Assembly (NCBI GenBank): GCA_949152475.1
Contig: OX424556.1
Span: forward strand, 13,760,664 to 13,824,663
From: Terebella lapidaria
Lineage: Eukaryota > Annelida > Polychaeta > Terebellida > Terebellidae
Direction of reading: 5' to 3'
DNA length: 64,000 nt
Shown: positions 36,402 to 48,500 of the stretch, piece by piece
Position numbering within the stretch: the first letter of the stretch is position 1
Layout: each line of letters begins with the position of its first letter
The notes under the pieces: model-generated
What the model was told of the DNA's origin: nothing
Seen by the model: the letters and a program-made list of their open reading frames with translations, nothing else
Databases searched by the model: none
Position numbers and translations under genes: made by a program

Positions 36402-37072
36402 CCTAGAACAAAGAAAGTCCAGTTTATTAACGAACTCTATGAAATTATGGCAATATGTTTGTTCCATACATTGCGGTTACGGTCCAATGACGCCGGCATG
36501 TGACACTGACTAACGAACTCCTAGTGCTCATGATCATCATGGCGATACAATTATGCTAACGTAGTCATGATGTAAATAAACAACTATTATACATATGCCA
36601 CAATATAGATCTACGTGATGCTGTTATATTTATACATCCGCATACTGTACAAACATACCTCTTAATTTATGTGGATGTCGTGTTTGAAAATTGACTCTCT
36701 GTCAGACGAAGATATAACCACTGCTATAATACTACCATGCGTCGTGTGATGTCCATGTGACCATGTCATCAAATGGTATCACCATGCGGAGAGAGCGAGA
36801 GGAAGGGTTAAGATGGGGGTGAACGCTCAAACGTGGCCTTTCAAATATACCGTGAACGGATAGCTATATTTCATTTTATGGCCCTGTCATACAACAACAT
36901 TTTGATCAGCGTATGTCAACGTTTTCATCTTTCATAGTTCACGGCCGAATATTTGTGAAATTCCAAACAAAAATACTAAAATATAGTTCAAATGAGAGAT
37001 TTTGAAAAAAAAATTGAATTTTCAAAAAAACGCCGAAAATGAAAAAAAAAATGTTTGTAGCCATTCAATTTT

Positions 37073-37632
37073 TATGGCGCCCCGTTCGTTCCACCAAAAA
37101 GAGAAGTTATTTTTTTATTTATCTCATACGTATGAAATAAAAAGTCATACGTAGGAGATACTAACACATACGTATGAGATAACAAGTCATACGTAAGAGA
37201 TACTAACACATACGTATGAGATAACAAGTCATACGTAGGAGATACTAACACATACGTATGAAATACTAAGTCATACATATGAGATAATATGACCGTACGT
37301 AGGAGATACTAAGTCATACGTATGAGATAATAAGTCATACGTATGAGTTACTATCTCATACGTAAGAGATACTAAGTCATACGTATGAGATACTAACTTA
37401 TTTCATACGTATGAGATACTATCTCATACATATGACTTAGTATCTCATACGTATGAGATAGTAACTCATACGTATGACTTATTATCTCATATGTATGACT
37501 TAGTAACTCATACTTATGACTTATTATCTCATACGTATGACTTTTTATCTCATACGTATGACTTTTTATTTCATACGTATGAGTTAGAAAAAAAATAAAT
37601 TCTCTTTTTTGTGGCACGAACGGGGCGCCATA
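37073..37632. mobile_element. Long-hairpin MITE with TATGGCGCCCCGTTCGT ends and TACGTATGA core
   Basis: The ends are TATGGCGCCCCGTTCGT and its reverse complement, with arm similarity continuing through AAAAAGAGAA and TTTATCTCATACGTATGA. The core is a string of palindromic (C)TCATACGTATGAG words. AATTTT at 37067-37072 and at 37633-37638 makes a likely 6-base target-site duplication. The open frames reading SHTYEI... are repeat translation. The whole 560 bases could fold into one hairpin. Confidence 0.88.
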
Positions 37633-38479
37633 AATTTTCAGCCAAGAGAGAGAGAGAAAGATAGGAAGAAATGTTTAGGATTTTAAAAAAATAACTTGGA
37701 TTCCGAAATTTTTTTTCGCGTTTTCCATCAAAAGAGTTGCATAGAGTAAACTCTTAGAACACTCCAAGATGGAGCTCAAATAATGCCACATTCAAATGGG
37801 GAGTCATGTATGGCGATTTCAATTGTGACCTTGATTTCGACCTTTAGGCTATAATGTTGAAAGGTCAAAACAGTATAGTGAAAAGAGTACTAAATAGTAA
37901 CCAGTTTTGTGGCTAACACGGGCCAACCATTTGACACGTTGGTACACGCCAGTCAAATCGTCCAGGTGTGTCAGGGCCATAAGCGTTAATTAATTGAACG
38001 TCACCTCGTCAGCATTGTGATGGATGCATTGCGCCAATTAAAAACTCAATTAAAGTTTTCCTGACAATAAACTTTTCAAATGTAGGCTACAACTGGTTCC
38101 ACCATGTAAATTTTGTTTACTCGACAATATGTAATCCATAGAAATATAGGCAAGGCTGTGTTTCTATGGTAATTCTGGTCTGATCATGTTTGTCTGAGTT
38201 TGAGTATTAGTGAATACTATATTCTGTTTGAAAATTCACACATTTGTACATTCTTTATCCAGGTTATAGCTTAATATAGTACAATGTAACTAAATATATA
38301 TATATATATATATTGTAGGCCTGCATATGTGACACGTTCATTTTTTATTCGGCTATGGCTACACATGCTGCTCAAATTATAGGTAAATTAAGCTATATAC
38401 AAATTTAAACAACTAGAAAAGAGCCACGCAGAGAAGATAAAACAATCAGACACGAGTAAATTCTATCAATACAAATGAA

Positions 38480-38485
38480 TTTATT
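38480..38485 (-). terminator. Probable polyadenylation signal of inhibitor copy 3
   Basis: The minus strand has AATAAA here, about 78 bases after the stop codon at 38563-38565, preceded by GGGAACGAGGAC. Confidence 0.6.
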
Positions 38486-38562
38486 GTCCTCGTTCCCCAC
38501 AATGTCCATGTAAAAGTGTCAATCCCTTCCCTGACGGTCCTTGCCGCCTACTTGTGGTCAGT

Positions 38563-39085
38563 CTACCCAATACTCGGCGGGACTGCCACGTTCCCGTCAT
38601 TGTCCACTGCTATCCTGACACGGTTCTCTCGGTAGTCCATGGTAACGGGCGCCATCATGCCGTGCACTTGTACCTGCCCAACAGATAACTCGTCATTGAA
38701 ATGACCATATATGTAGTACAGACATAAACTAAAGTATCGACATGGAGCCGATGTACATGACCCCAGGAGCTTTAGTAACGTTAGGTATTAACTACAAAAT
38801 GTGAACTGGTTTCATCTCTAAGTCAATACTTACGGTCACATCTGGTCTGTCAGCTTTGATGACAGCCTCTGCTTCTTCTGCAGTCTGAAATACAACAAAT
38901 CCAATCAAATAGGTAGGATCATTACGCATACGCACTGAATGTTTTTGCCTTAAATTATCTATATATATATTGTTGGATACCGTACATGCATTCATATTTT
39001 GTTTCTATATGCTGCTCGCAGAGAATCGAGGCTCGTTATTTACCTTGCCCTTCAGTTCAGGCCACTGAGTCTTCTGTTCACTCAT
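38563..39085 (-). CDS. Potato inhibitor I (eglin c / CI-2 type) serine protease inhibitor, copy 3
   Basis: Exons 39044-39085, 38834-38884 and 38563-38673 (42, 51 and 111 bases, identical layout to copy 1) encode 67 residues: MSEQKTQWPELKGK, TAEEAEAVIKADRPDVT, then VQVHGMMAPVTMDYRENRV and the C-terminal strand ending PPSIG. The reactive loop VTMDYRENRVRI is very close to CI-2, with P1 Met and the two loop-bracing Arg residues kept. There is no signal peptide. An acceptor (GACTAG) lies 16 bases before the ATG, implying an untranslated first exon that I did not locate. It is the closest relative of broken copy 2, and the two lie on tandem duplicate segments. Confidence 0.93.
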
Positions 39086-39689
39086 TGTTGTGATATTAAA
39101 TCTAGTCACAAGCCGATGTGTCACAAGCTGATGAAAGAGATACATCTAGATCGTTCATAAAACGCGGGAAAATAAGTATGTCAAATGTCATGGTTCGGTA
39201 TCGGTCACGTGACCACTACCAAGTTATATTCAGCCATATCTATCCAGACTGGGCTGCAATATCTAGGCAACATCTGTTCAAATTATATCTAATGATGTTA
39301 AAATTCAATTCACGAATATGTGATCGACATGTCTCGTATACATCCGAATTATCTGAAGCATTTAAATTGTGGAAATCTGGCTTTTTGGAAACAACTTACT
39401 GTGTAACTATTTTCGTAGCCTCGATGTGTTTAAATATCGACCAGCAGCCGTAGAGCCCACGACCGAGCTCCGTCGAGGGACCAACAGCGTGGCAAGCTAC
39501 ATGTATACAGAAACCATTACACCGCGTACTGAATATAAAAGTTGTTGTGCTCATTTCTGGCTCACAATAATGACATCATGCTCCTGTAATGTTTGTACTT
39601 GCCATATATTTTTATGGACCTCTTGGGCACAACGAAAGTCATGGCTTGCACGGTCTCGAAATTCCAGTGCATTATAACTGACATAAATA

Positions 39690-42600
39690 TGATATAAATC
39701 TTAGATCACACAGGGATTACACTTTCAATGTCATCAAAGGTCAATTTCAAAGTCACTAAACAAATCGCCATATATGACTTGCTATTCGAAAATGCCAATG
39801 TCTAAGCTATATCTTCAGTTCTATGAGTACAGTGGTGGCAGCTCCCAATATGATAAGTCAACATTTTTTTTTCAAAGGGTGAAAATTTGTTTTGCCTAGA
39901 AATGGCCCAGAATGGATAGTAATGCTATTTGGGACATAACATCAAAATGGCCGCCACGCACTGACCGGTGATTCAACAGTTCAAGGGCAAGCAAACTTAT
40001 ACACATTACAAAGGTACATAAGAGAAATCTTCTGAAACTAAAACAGTCTGAACGGCTTTTGAGAAAGTGGCCATCAAAGACCAAAAGTGGCCGTTTTTTC
40101 ATCTAAAACGGCAGCCGTTTTTAAAAAACAATAACAAAATACGTCAATCTCAAAATATTTTTCAAGGTATTTTTATGCAAAATTTCAGAAAATTATTACC
40201 GTAAACTTTGAAGATAAAATTGTTTAAACTTGTTCAAACCTTGAGTTTTGATTATCACATTTTTTTTCAAAATGGCGGTAATTTTTGACGAAAAAACCCC
40301 GACCAATTATGGACTTTGACGGTCGTTTCCTCAAAATCTGTTCAGTACACGTACCTTTTTAGGTTACCGGACCTTTGGTCCGATAACCTATTGCCGTGGC
40401 GTTGCGTCCGTCGTCGTCGTCTGTCGTCGTCCGGCGTCCGTCGTCCGTCAACATTCATATCTTTAAAGCTTACGATCGAATCTTCCTGAAATTTTGCACA
40501 AAAATGCTTAAAAATATTTCGAGAGGGAGGTATTTTTTAGTTTTTTGATTTTCGAATTATTTTCAAAATGGCGGCCATTTTTGACGAAAAACAGTTAATT
40601 TTGGACTTTGACGGTCGTTTTCTCAAAAACTGTCTGATCAGATTTGAGATTTTTGTTTCAAAAGATTCTCCTTATGTACCTCTGTGATGTGTATAAGTTT
40701 AGTTGCCCTTGAATCGCCGGTCTGCGTATGGCGGCCATTTTGAATTTTCGACGGGTCGACGAAAAAAAAATTTTTCGGCCCAAATCGCATTACTATCCAT
40801 TTTGGGCCATTTCTAGACAAAAAAAATTTTTTCCCCCTTTGAAAAAAATTTTGGACTTAGAAAATTTTCGGCACTTTTTTCCTTCATAATGGGAGCTCTC
40901 AGGACTGTTCTCATAGAACACTTGAAGATACAGCTTAGAAATTGGTACTTTTAAATGGGAAGTCATATATGGCGATTTGTGTGGTGATCTTGAATTTGAC
41001 CTTCGATGACCTTGAAAGGTCGGAACAGCCATTTTTGGGTCAAAAATTGCCCAGATTTGCCTCTATAGATGAAATGCTTGCAAATAGAACTCATGTTTGC
41101 ATTATGAACATATAGCAAGACATATATGGCACATCTGATGATGACCTTGATCTTGACGTCAGATGACCTTGAGTGCCAAATGTCTGACTCGTAATGTGTA
41201 AATTGACCTGAGCGGCCTAAACGATTCCACCCAGATGTATCTTTGTATTATGAACATTTAGAATATCGATGCCGCACACATACATGTAATGGTGACATCG
41301 AAGTTCACACAGATGACCTTGATTGGTAAATCTCAAGGTCTGTTACCTGCCAATGCTGCCATGGCCAAACCAAAATTGTCCGGTAACCTGTCTTAGCCTT
41401 TGGGCTAATTTTTTCTTATTGATGCTTAACACTTCTCATATATACCCCTGTGACGTGTATAAGTTTCGTTACCCTTGAATTGTTCGAAGTGGGCCATTTT
41501 GGGTCCAAACTCGGCCCAACTGGGACTTTCCCATGTTAATTTCTCCTATGATTTATAATGGGACACATTTTGCTTAATATCTCAATTACTTTTGAGATTA
41601 GGAATCAATTGTGGACATATAGGAAGTGATATACGCCGAATATTCTGATGACCTTGAATTTTACCTTAGACCTTATTTTCAAGGTCATAGCACAAAATGG
41701 CTAATATCTCACTTATTATCGTCTTTACAGCTTATGAACCAATTGTGGACCAATAGGAACTTGACGCCCTGTTATCAGACGTCCTGTTATTTTAGTTACC
41801 TAAAAAGAAAAGCATGAAAAATAGGGGGGGGGGGGGGGGGTCCTCACAAACATGGACGATCTGAAAATTGCCTTTTAAATATGGTCTTTGCAGATCGAAA
41901 ATGGTAACTTGAATAAAATCAAGTGTGTTAGTCAATATTGTACATTTCTGACCGACTATCGGCCAGAAATTTTTGGCCGACTACAGTCATAGGACCCAGA
42001 AAATCATAGGGCCCTTTCACTTATTAGGTCCGATAACGTATTCTGGTCGCATTGCTTGTGTCCCTCATTTACATTTTTTATGGTCATTTTTCCCCAAAAA
42101 AGTTGGGAATAACAAATAATTCAAGATTGGTAAATTCGAAAATGCCAATGTCTAAGCTATATCTTCAGTTGTTCTATGAGTACAGTGGTGGCAGCTCCCA
42201 ATATGAAAGAAGTCAACATTTTTTTTTCAAAGGGTGAAAATTTGTTTTGCCTAGAAATGGCCCAGAATGGATAGTAATGCTATTTGGGGCATAAAATCAA
42301 AATGGCCGCCACGCACTGACCGGTGATTCAACAGTTCATGGGCAAGCATACTTATACGCATTACAAAGGTACATAAGAGAAATCTTCTGAAACAAAAACA
42401 GTCTGAACAGCTTTTGAGAAAGTGGCCATCAAAGACCAAAAGTAGCCGTTTTTAATCTAAAACGGCAGCCGTTTTGAAAAAAAAAACAACAAAATACGTC
42501 AATCTCAAAATATTTTTCAAGGTATTTTTATGCAAAATTTCAGAAAATTGTTACCGTAAACTTTGAAGATAAAATTGTTTAAAGTTGTTCAAACCTTGAG

Positions 42601-43440
42601 TTTTGATTATCACGTTTTTTTCAACATGGCGGTCATTTTTACAAAAAAACGACCAATTTTGGACTTTGACGGTCGTTTCCTCAAAATCTGTTCAGTACAC
42701 GTAACTTTTTTTCTTATTGATGCTTAACACTTCTCATATATACCCCTGTGACGTGTTTAAGTTTCGTTACCCTTGAATTGTTCGAAGTGGGCCATTTTGG
42801 GTCCAAACTCGGCCCAAATGGGACTTTCCCCATGTTAATTTCTCCTATGATTTATAATGGGACACATTTTGCCTAATATCTCACTTACTTTTGAGATTAG
42901 GAATCAATTGTGGACATATAGGAAATGATATACACCGAATATTCTGATGACCTTGAATTTTACCTTAGACCTTATTTTCAAGGTCATAACACAAAATGGC
43001 TAATATATCACTTATTATCGTCTTTACAGGTTAGGAACCAATTGTGGACTAATAGGAACTTGACGCCCTGTTATCAGGCGTCCTGTTATTTTAGTTACCT
43101 AAAAAGAAAAGCATGAAAAATAGGGGGGTCCTAACAAACATGGACGATCTGAAAATTGCCTTTTAAATATGGTCTTTGCAGATCAAAAATGGTAACTTGA
43201 ATAAAATCAAGTGTGTTACTCAATATTGTACATTTCTGACCGACTATCGGCCAGAAATTTTTGGCCGACTACAGTCATAGGACCCAGAAAATCATAGGGC
43301 CCTTTCACTTATTAGGTCCGATAACGTATTTTCGTCGCATTGCTTGTGTCCCTCGTTTACATTTTTTCATGGTCATTTTTTCCCCAAAAAGTTGGGAATA
43401 ACAAATAATTCAAGATTGGTAAATGGGGGCCGTTTTCGTA
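39690..43440. repeat. Tandemly duplicated ~1.3-kb repeat block (GACCTTGA / AAAATGGCC family)
   Basis: Segment A (about 39790-40360) equals A' (about 42135-42705), and segment B (about 41409-42130) equals B' (about 42711-43430), nearly identical by eye. In the second copy A' runs straight into B'; in the first the element at 40361-41408 lies between them. The block contains words shared with 51.2-52.3 kb and 63.3-64 kb, such as CAATTGTGGACATATAGGAA and GACCTTGAATTT. There is no real gene; the open frames are repeat translation. Confidence 0.88.
40361..41408 (+). mobile_element. GGTTACCGGACC element, copy at 40.4 kb
   Basis: Begins AGGTTACCGGACCTTTGGTC followed by CGTCCGTCGTCGTC-rich sequence. 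Ends GTCCGGTAACCTGTCTTAG, then CCTTTGGGCTAA. GGTTACCGGAC at the start and GTCCGGTAACC near the end are inverted. Its site is known exactly because the uninterrupted duplicate at 42701-42720 (GTAACTTTTTTTCTTATTGA) is an empty site; the T run may be duplicated. No transposase is present, so it is non-autonomous. Confidence 0.8.
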
Positions 43441-44700
43441 AAAGAAGCTGCCAAATATTTTGTTTCATTTAATTTTTGCAATGGATTCCCCATATGTACC
43501 CTTGTAAGGATTCATTGCCCGGAAGCACCAGTCTGTGCATGGCAGCCATTGTGGTTCTCCAACGGATAGGCAAAAACATTTTTTGCACTCAAAATTTCAT
43601 CTAATTTTTACCTCATAATAGGAACTATATGGAGTATATCCCAAAATATGAGCTTAGATATTGGCACATTCTAATGGGTAGTCATATATACCGATTTCAG
43701 TGATGACGTTGAACTAGACCTTCAACAACTTCGAAAGGTACAATTTCGGTGAAACAACAAAAAAAAAACCTCATTCTCGAAATATTTTTAGGCATTTGAA
43801 AAAATTCCAGAAAGATTTGACCAAAAACTTTAAAGGTAACAAAAAGTTATCGACGACGGACGAACTGATGCTGGACAACACACAATCGCTAAAGCTCTGC
43901 TGCCATTCGGCATAGCGGAACTGAAAACAGTTGTGGCTCAACACCATACATTTCTCCAGTAATCTCTCTAGCCCTTGGGCTGATGTTAAAGCATACCGGG
44001 TATAAGTATCAAACAAAAACACCAGTGTTACAAGTTTATTTCAGAAAAAAATATAATCAAATGCAAGGACTGCAATAAAGTAGACTCCTAGCATTTTCCA
44101 ATTCATGTGTACATCATACATCACCATCCAGAGGGGTGACACAAACACAAGTATCTCTTTCATTCAAACCCTCATTATTCTACACTGGCTGTTTTTTCAT
44201 TTGTGCTGCTGTATTCCATGCTTTGAAGGCAAAGCATCCATCAATACCCTTCCATTTTTATGCAGGGGAGGGTGTCCAAGTTACTCACAAAATCAACTTC
44301 TTTGAAAACGAACTTTTCTTATAATCAACAGCCAATGTACAATAAATACTAAAACCTTTCATACACTTTGACAGAATGGAGATATCTCCATTTGGGATCC
44401 TAGGCAGTTTTTGTCATTGTATCGACAAATCAAATGCAACATCCGGTGTTTGCATACTTTGCTACATCAACAGTGATCATACTCACACTGCAGATATAGA
44501 TAATACTAGTTTAGCCATGAATATTCTTTCGTTAATACCATCTAATTTAGATACTGAATATATTGTTTTTTCGTACTAAGTTCCGAATCAATAGCTGTAT
44601 TGAGTACATGTACACCAATTTTGATGTTTTTTGCATGTTTTAGAACAGCATATTTCTTACAGTAAACCAGCTGACAATGTTACATGTATGGAGAATATTT
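43441..44700. other. Intergenic; decayed repeat then unique sequence
   Basis: To about 43990 the sequence has further words of the GACCTTGA family (TGGGTAGTCATATATACCGATT, AAGGTACAATTTC). From 44000 to 44700 there are only short open frames without domains. This is the 3' side of the NUP98 gene; part may be its untranslated region. Confidence 0.4.
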
Positions 44701-44701
44701 A

Positions 44702-45578
44702 GTTCGACACGAGCGGTTCCATCAGGACGTTGCGACGGCCATCAGGTAACAGCGCGTGAGCTGGTGGAGCTCCTATTCGACACGAGCGGTTCCATCAGGA
44801 CGTTGCGACGGCCATCAGGTAGCAGCGCGTGAGCTGGTGGAGCTCCTGGTCGACACGAGCGGTTCCATCAGGACGTTGCGACGGCCATCAGGTAACAGCG
44901 CGTGAGCTGGAGGAGCTCCTATTCGACACGAGCGGTTCCATCAGGACGTTGCGACGGCCATCAGGTAGCAGCGCGTGAGCTGGTGGAGCTCCTGGTCGAC
45001 ACGAGCAGTTCCATCAGGACGTTGCGACGGCCATCAGGTAACAGCGCGTGAGCTGGAGGAGCTCCTATTCGACACGAGCGGTTCCATCAGGACGTTGCGA
45101 TGGCCATCAGGTAACAGTGCGTGCGCTGGAGGAGCTCCTGGTCGACACGAGCGGTTCCATCAGGACGTTGCGACGGCCATCAGGTAACAGCGCGTGAGCT
45201 GGTGGAGCTCCTATTCGACACGAGCGGTTCCATCAGGACGTTGCGACGGCCATCAGGTAACAGCGCGTGAGCTGGTGGAGCTCTTGGTCGACACGAGCGG
45301 TTCCATCAGGAGGTTGCGACGGCCATCAGGTAACAGCGCGTGAGCTGGTGGAGCTCCTGGTCGACACGAGCGGTTCCATCAGGACGTTGCGACGGCCATC
45401 AGGTAACAGCGCGTGAGCTGGTGGAGCTCCTATTCGACACGAGCGGTTCCATCAGGACGTTGCGACGGCCATCAGGTAACAGCGCGTGAGCTGGTGGAGC
45501 TCCTGGTCGACACGAGCGGTTCCATCAGGACGTTGCGACGGCCATCAGGTAACAGCGCGTGAGCTGGTGGAGCTCCTG
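44702..45578 (-). repeat. 73-bp minisatellite copied from the terminal exon of NUP98 (12 copies)
   Basis: Twelve units at exact 73-base spacing (starts 44703, 44776, 44849 ... 45506) repeat, on the minus strand, GGAGCTCCACCAGCTCACGCG, CTGTTACCTGATGGCC, GTCGCAACGTCCTGATGGAA and CCGCTCGTGTCGA. This is the last 54 bases of NUP98 coding sequence with its TGA stop plus 19 bases of flank. The copy nearest the gene is the true exon end. Units differ by only a few bases, so the array is young or homogenised. Confidence 0.96.
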
Positions 45579-48500
45579 GAGAGCGTAGTCCTCCGGCAAC
45601 GGCAGGTCCGACGTCTCCGTCACCAGCAGTCTGTAACCATGGAAACAAGGTCAACAACAGGCACATCGACACATCTAATACATGCCAGTACCTGGAGGGT
45701 TTTTGGATGTGTTTGAATTTATTGGTGTTACTCACTCGTTGATGTCCTCATCTTCCCGCATCAAGAGGAGTGTCCTCATCAGGTTGGCTGTTCTCTTGGC
45801 CATCTCAGACTTACACAACCTGGCAACAAGGATCAAGTACAACATAGTTAGCAGTGGAGTATATCCAGAAAAATGTGGAGAAGTAGGGCATACTAAGACA
45901 CAGCATTCACTGCAGGGAACCTCGAGATTTGTGATTTGTGTTCCCGAAATTAACATCATTATAATTTATTTGAGATACACAAACCGTGCCTCATATTTTA
46001 ATTCCAAGGTATAACTACCCAAAGTGGTTATAACTGGAGTTAGGGAGATCAGGATAACATGAAAGTTACCTGTCAGTAGCTGTACGACACTCCAGGCCGA
46101 TTATTCGCTTGCTGAGCTGCGACACCTCCGTCTGTAGCTTCTCCAACTCGTATGCACTGGGTTCACTCTGAAACATACACAGGAGATGTACACACAACCC
46201 TTCGTCCACATCGCAAACATTGGTATTGTATTGTGTTTTATCTCTATACCAGGTAATCCTAGAATCTTGACTAGCCCCTGCCCTGACCTGCTGTAGCTGC
46301 TCTAGTGTCTCTATCATGGTGATGTAGTCCAGGTACACCTGGCCACCCTTGTCCCAGTCCTCAATGTTCCGACAGACTTCCGGTGAGCCGAGCTCACACA
46401 GTAGACACTTCAGATCTTCAAAATTGTCTGTGGCGAAGTGCAATACACGATTAGGAATGATTCATACAATTCTTTTAAATAACTGCTCATTGAACAATGG
46501 CAAACTGAAGTTACAAGATTCCATGCAGCACTACAGAGCACTCGGTGAGAGAACACAAGAGAGTAGTAGCACGTTAGCGGTGAGTACAGACCGTTGACGA
46601 TGGCTATAGAGGCGAGGTGTGTGAGGATAAGCTGGTGGGACTTGTTCCACTGCTCGGCTCTCAGCCAGTGCCACGCCTCTTCCTCTCGCAGGTCCAAGTG
46701 ACTCGCGTGTACTGCCTTCAACACAAACACATGAGAAATTTGAACTTGTCCTGTTACAAATACAGGATCGATTTCAGGAATTCCAGACTTCACATAACTG
46801 ACTGACCTTTGCATGATGTATCCAGGACGATGGCACTTTGAGCGCTACCTGCAAGAATTCCTCTCTAGTCTGTGCCTCCTCGTCGCTATGGAGACGAATG
46901 TGCCGCTGTAATAGTTGTCTCACAGAGTGCTCTCGTCTGCAAGACATACATGGAATGATCAGCGTTTGGACACAATCAATTCCACGGATTGGAACAAGGA
47001 AAGAGTTGTGATGTCCTCAGTGTTCAAGCAATCGGTGCGTATTACTCACTGTCTGCTGTCGGTGATGTGAAGGAGGACAAAGACGGCCCAGTGCCAGAGG
47101 CCGAGCTTCTCAAGCTGAGCGGCGTAGCTGGTGGACAGCATGGCCGCGTGGTACTTGGACAGGTGGGTGTACTCCAGCGCCTGTAACACCTGCGACAGCT
47201 GCCAACTGTCACATGAAATACATTTTTTTTCAGTCAAGGTTTCCCAGAACGCAATGACAGTGTTTCATGTATGTCTTTCACGTAGTCAAGCCTTTACTAT
47301 ATCACCAGCATGCCAGACATACCTGAGTCTGAAGTCGAGATGGTTGGGTGTGGCTGAGGTTGGACAGAGCAGGTCATGCAGTGGGTGGCTCCTGTCACAG
47401 TAGAGCCTGACCAGCTGGTAGCACACGTCGGCCTTGCTGGGCGGAGTCTTAGAGTTAACAGGGAGATGCTGGAAGTAGTCAGGCAGCGGGGGCGCAGCAT
47501 AGCTGCCCTCAGCCATGTCTGCCTGGTGAGATCTGTTGTAGGCAGCCAACGCCTCATGTATTGTGGCCATGGGTGGGCAATGGTACCTGTTTATGATAAT
47601 GTTCAGGGTAAATTATGACTAGTTTTTGAATCAAGAATCCACAGGTCACTGACAATTCAAGAATCTACACAGATTGGATATGTGTGGTTGGATATCATGC
47701 CATGAGGTAACAGCTGTTAGAGTCAACTTACCAGAGGTGGACAGCGAGGGCACGTTTCCAGTCCAGATCCTGACAGGTATTGACTCGCAGACCATTGGAG
47801 GTCGTCCACACCATGTTGCCCGAGAGTAAAGCGTAGATCCTCAGTCTGTCCTCGTCAACAAACTCATCCATCTACAAACAGCCAGCAACCGCTTGATCAA
47901 TACATGGTACAGCTTGATTTATATATGGTACAGCTTGATCAATACATGGCACAGTTTGATCAATACATGGTACAGCTAAATCAATACATGATACAGCACA
48001 GAGTACAGTTTGATTAATACACGGTAAAGCTTGATCAATATATGGTAAAGCTCGATCAATACATGGCACAACTTGATCAATACATGGCACAGCTTAAATC
48101 AATACATGGTACAGCACAGAGTACAGTTTGATCAAAACATGGTACACTGTACAATAGATTGCACAAAAGAACAACAACACAATTTCATTCCTGTTTCTTC
48201 CCAGTTCATTCCAAACTGGAACAGCACAATTTGCCATGCTAACAACAAGACATTGAAAGTTTGACTGGTGGCAGTTCCCATGTGTACCTGAGACTGTTCC
48301 CACATGGCCAGCTGTTTCTGGACCATGCCACGACACATGTCGGTGCTGGAGGCCTGTGACAGGAGTAAAGCCAGGCGATGGTCACCTTTGTCCTGGGCGA
48401 CCTGGCATGCTGTCTCCAGCTGGTGACCGCTTAGGTGCTGGAAAATCATCGCGGCCTCGCCCTCAGTCTGCACATGGTCATAAACGAAAAGGACTCGGTG

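Larger units (their letters stand above)
32431..39100. repeat. Tandem segmental duplication carrying inhibitor copies 2 and 3
   Basis: AGTTCACGGCCGAATATTTGTG occurs at about 32431 and 36936. GGGCCAACCATTTGACACG occurs at 32759 and 37920. The 3' flank with CAATCAGACACGAG and CCTTCCCTGACGGTCC occurs at 33158-33250 and 38445-38545. In each case it leads into the last exon of an inhibitor gene. The two units are therefore about 32431-36930 and 36931-39100, enlarged by separate insertions (33307-35645 in the first, 37073-37632 in the second). Confidence 0.85.

Noticed and set aside
37072-37617. Frames with repeated SHTYE(I/L) residues
   Set aside because: They are translations of the palindromic TCATACGTATGAG core of a MITE.
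39118-39677. Plus-strand frames of 111 and 102 codons opposite the start of inhibitor copy 3
   Set aside because: They overlap the 5' flank of a minus-strand gene and encode nothing recognisable.
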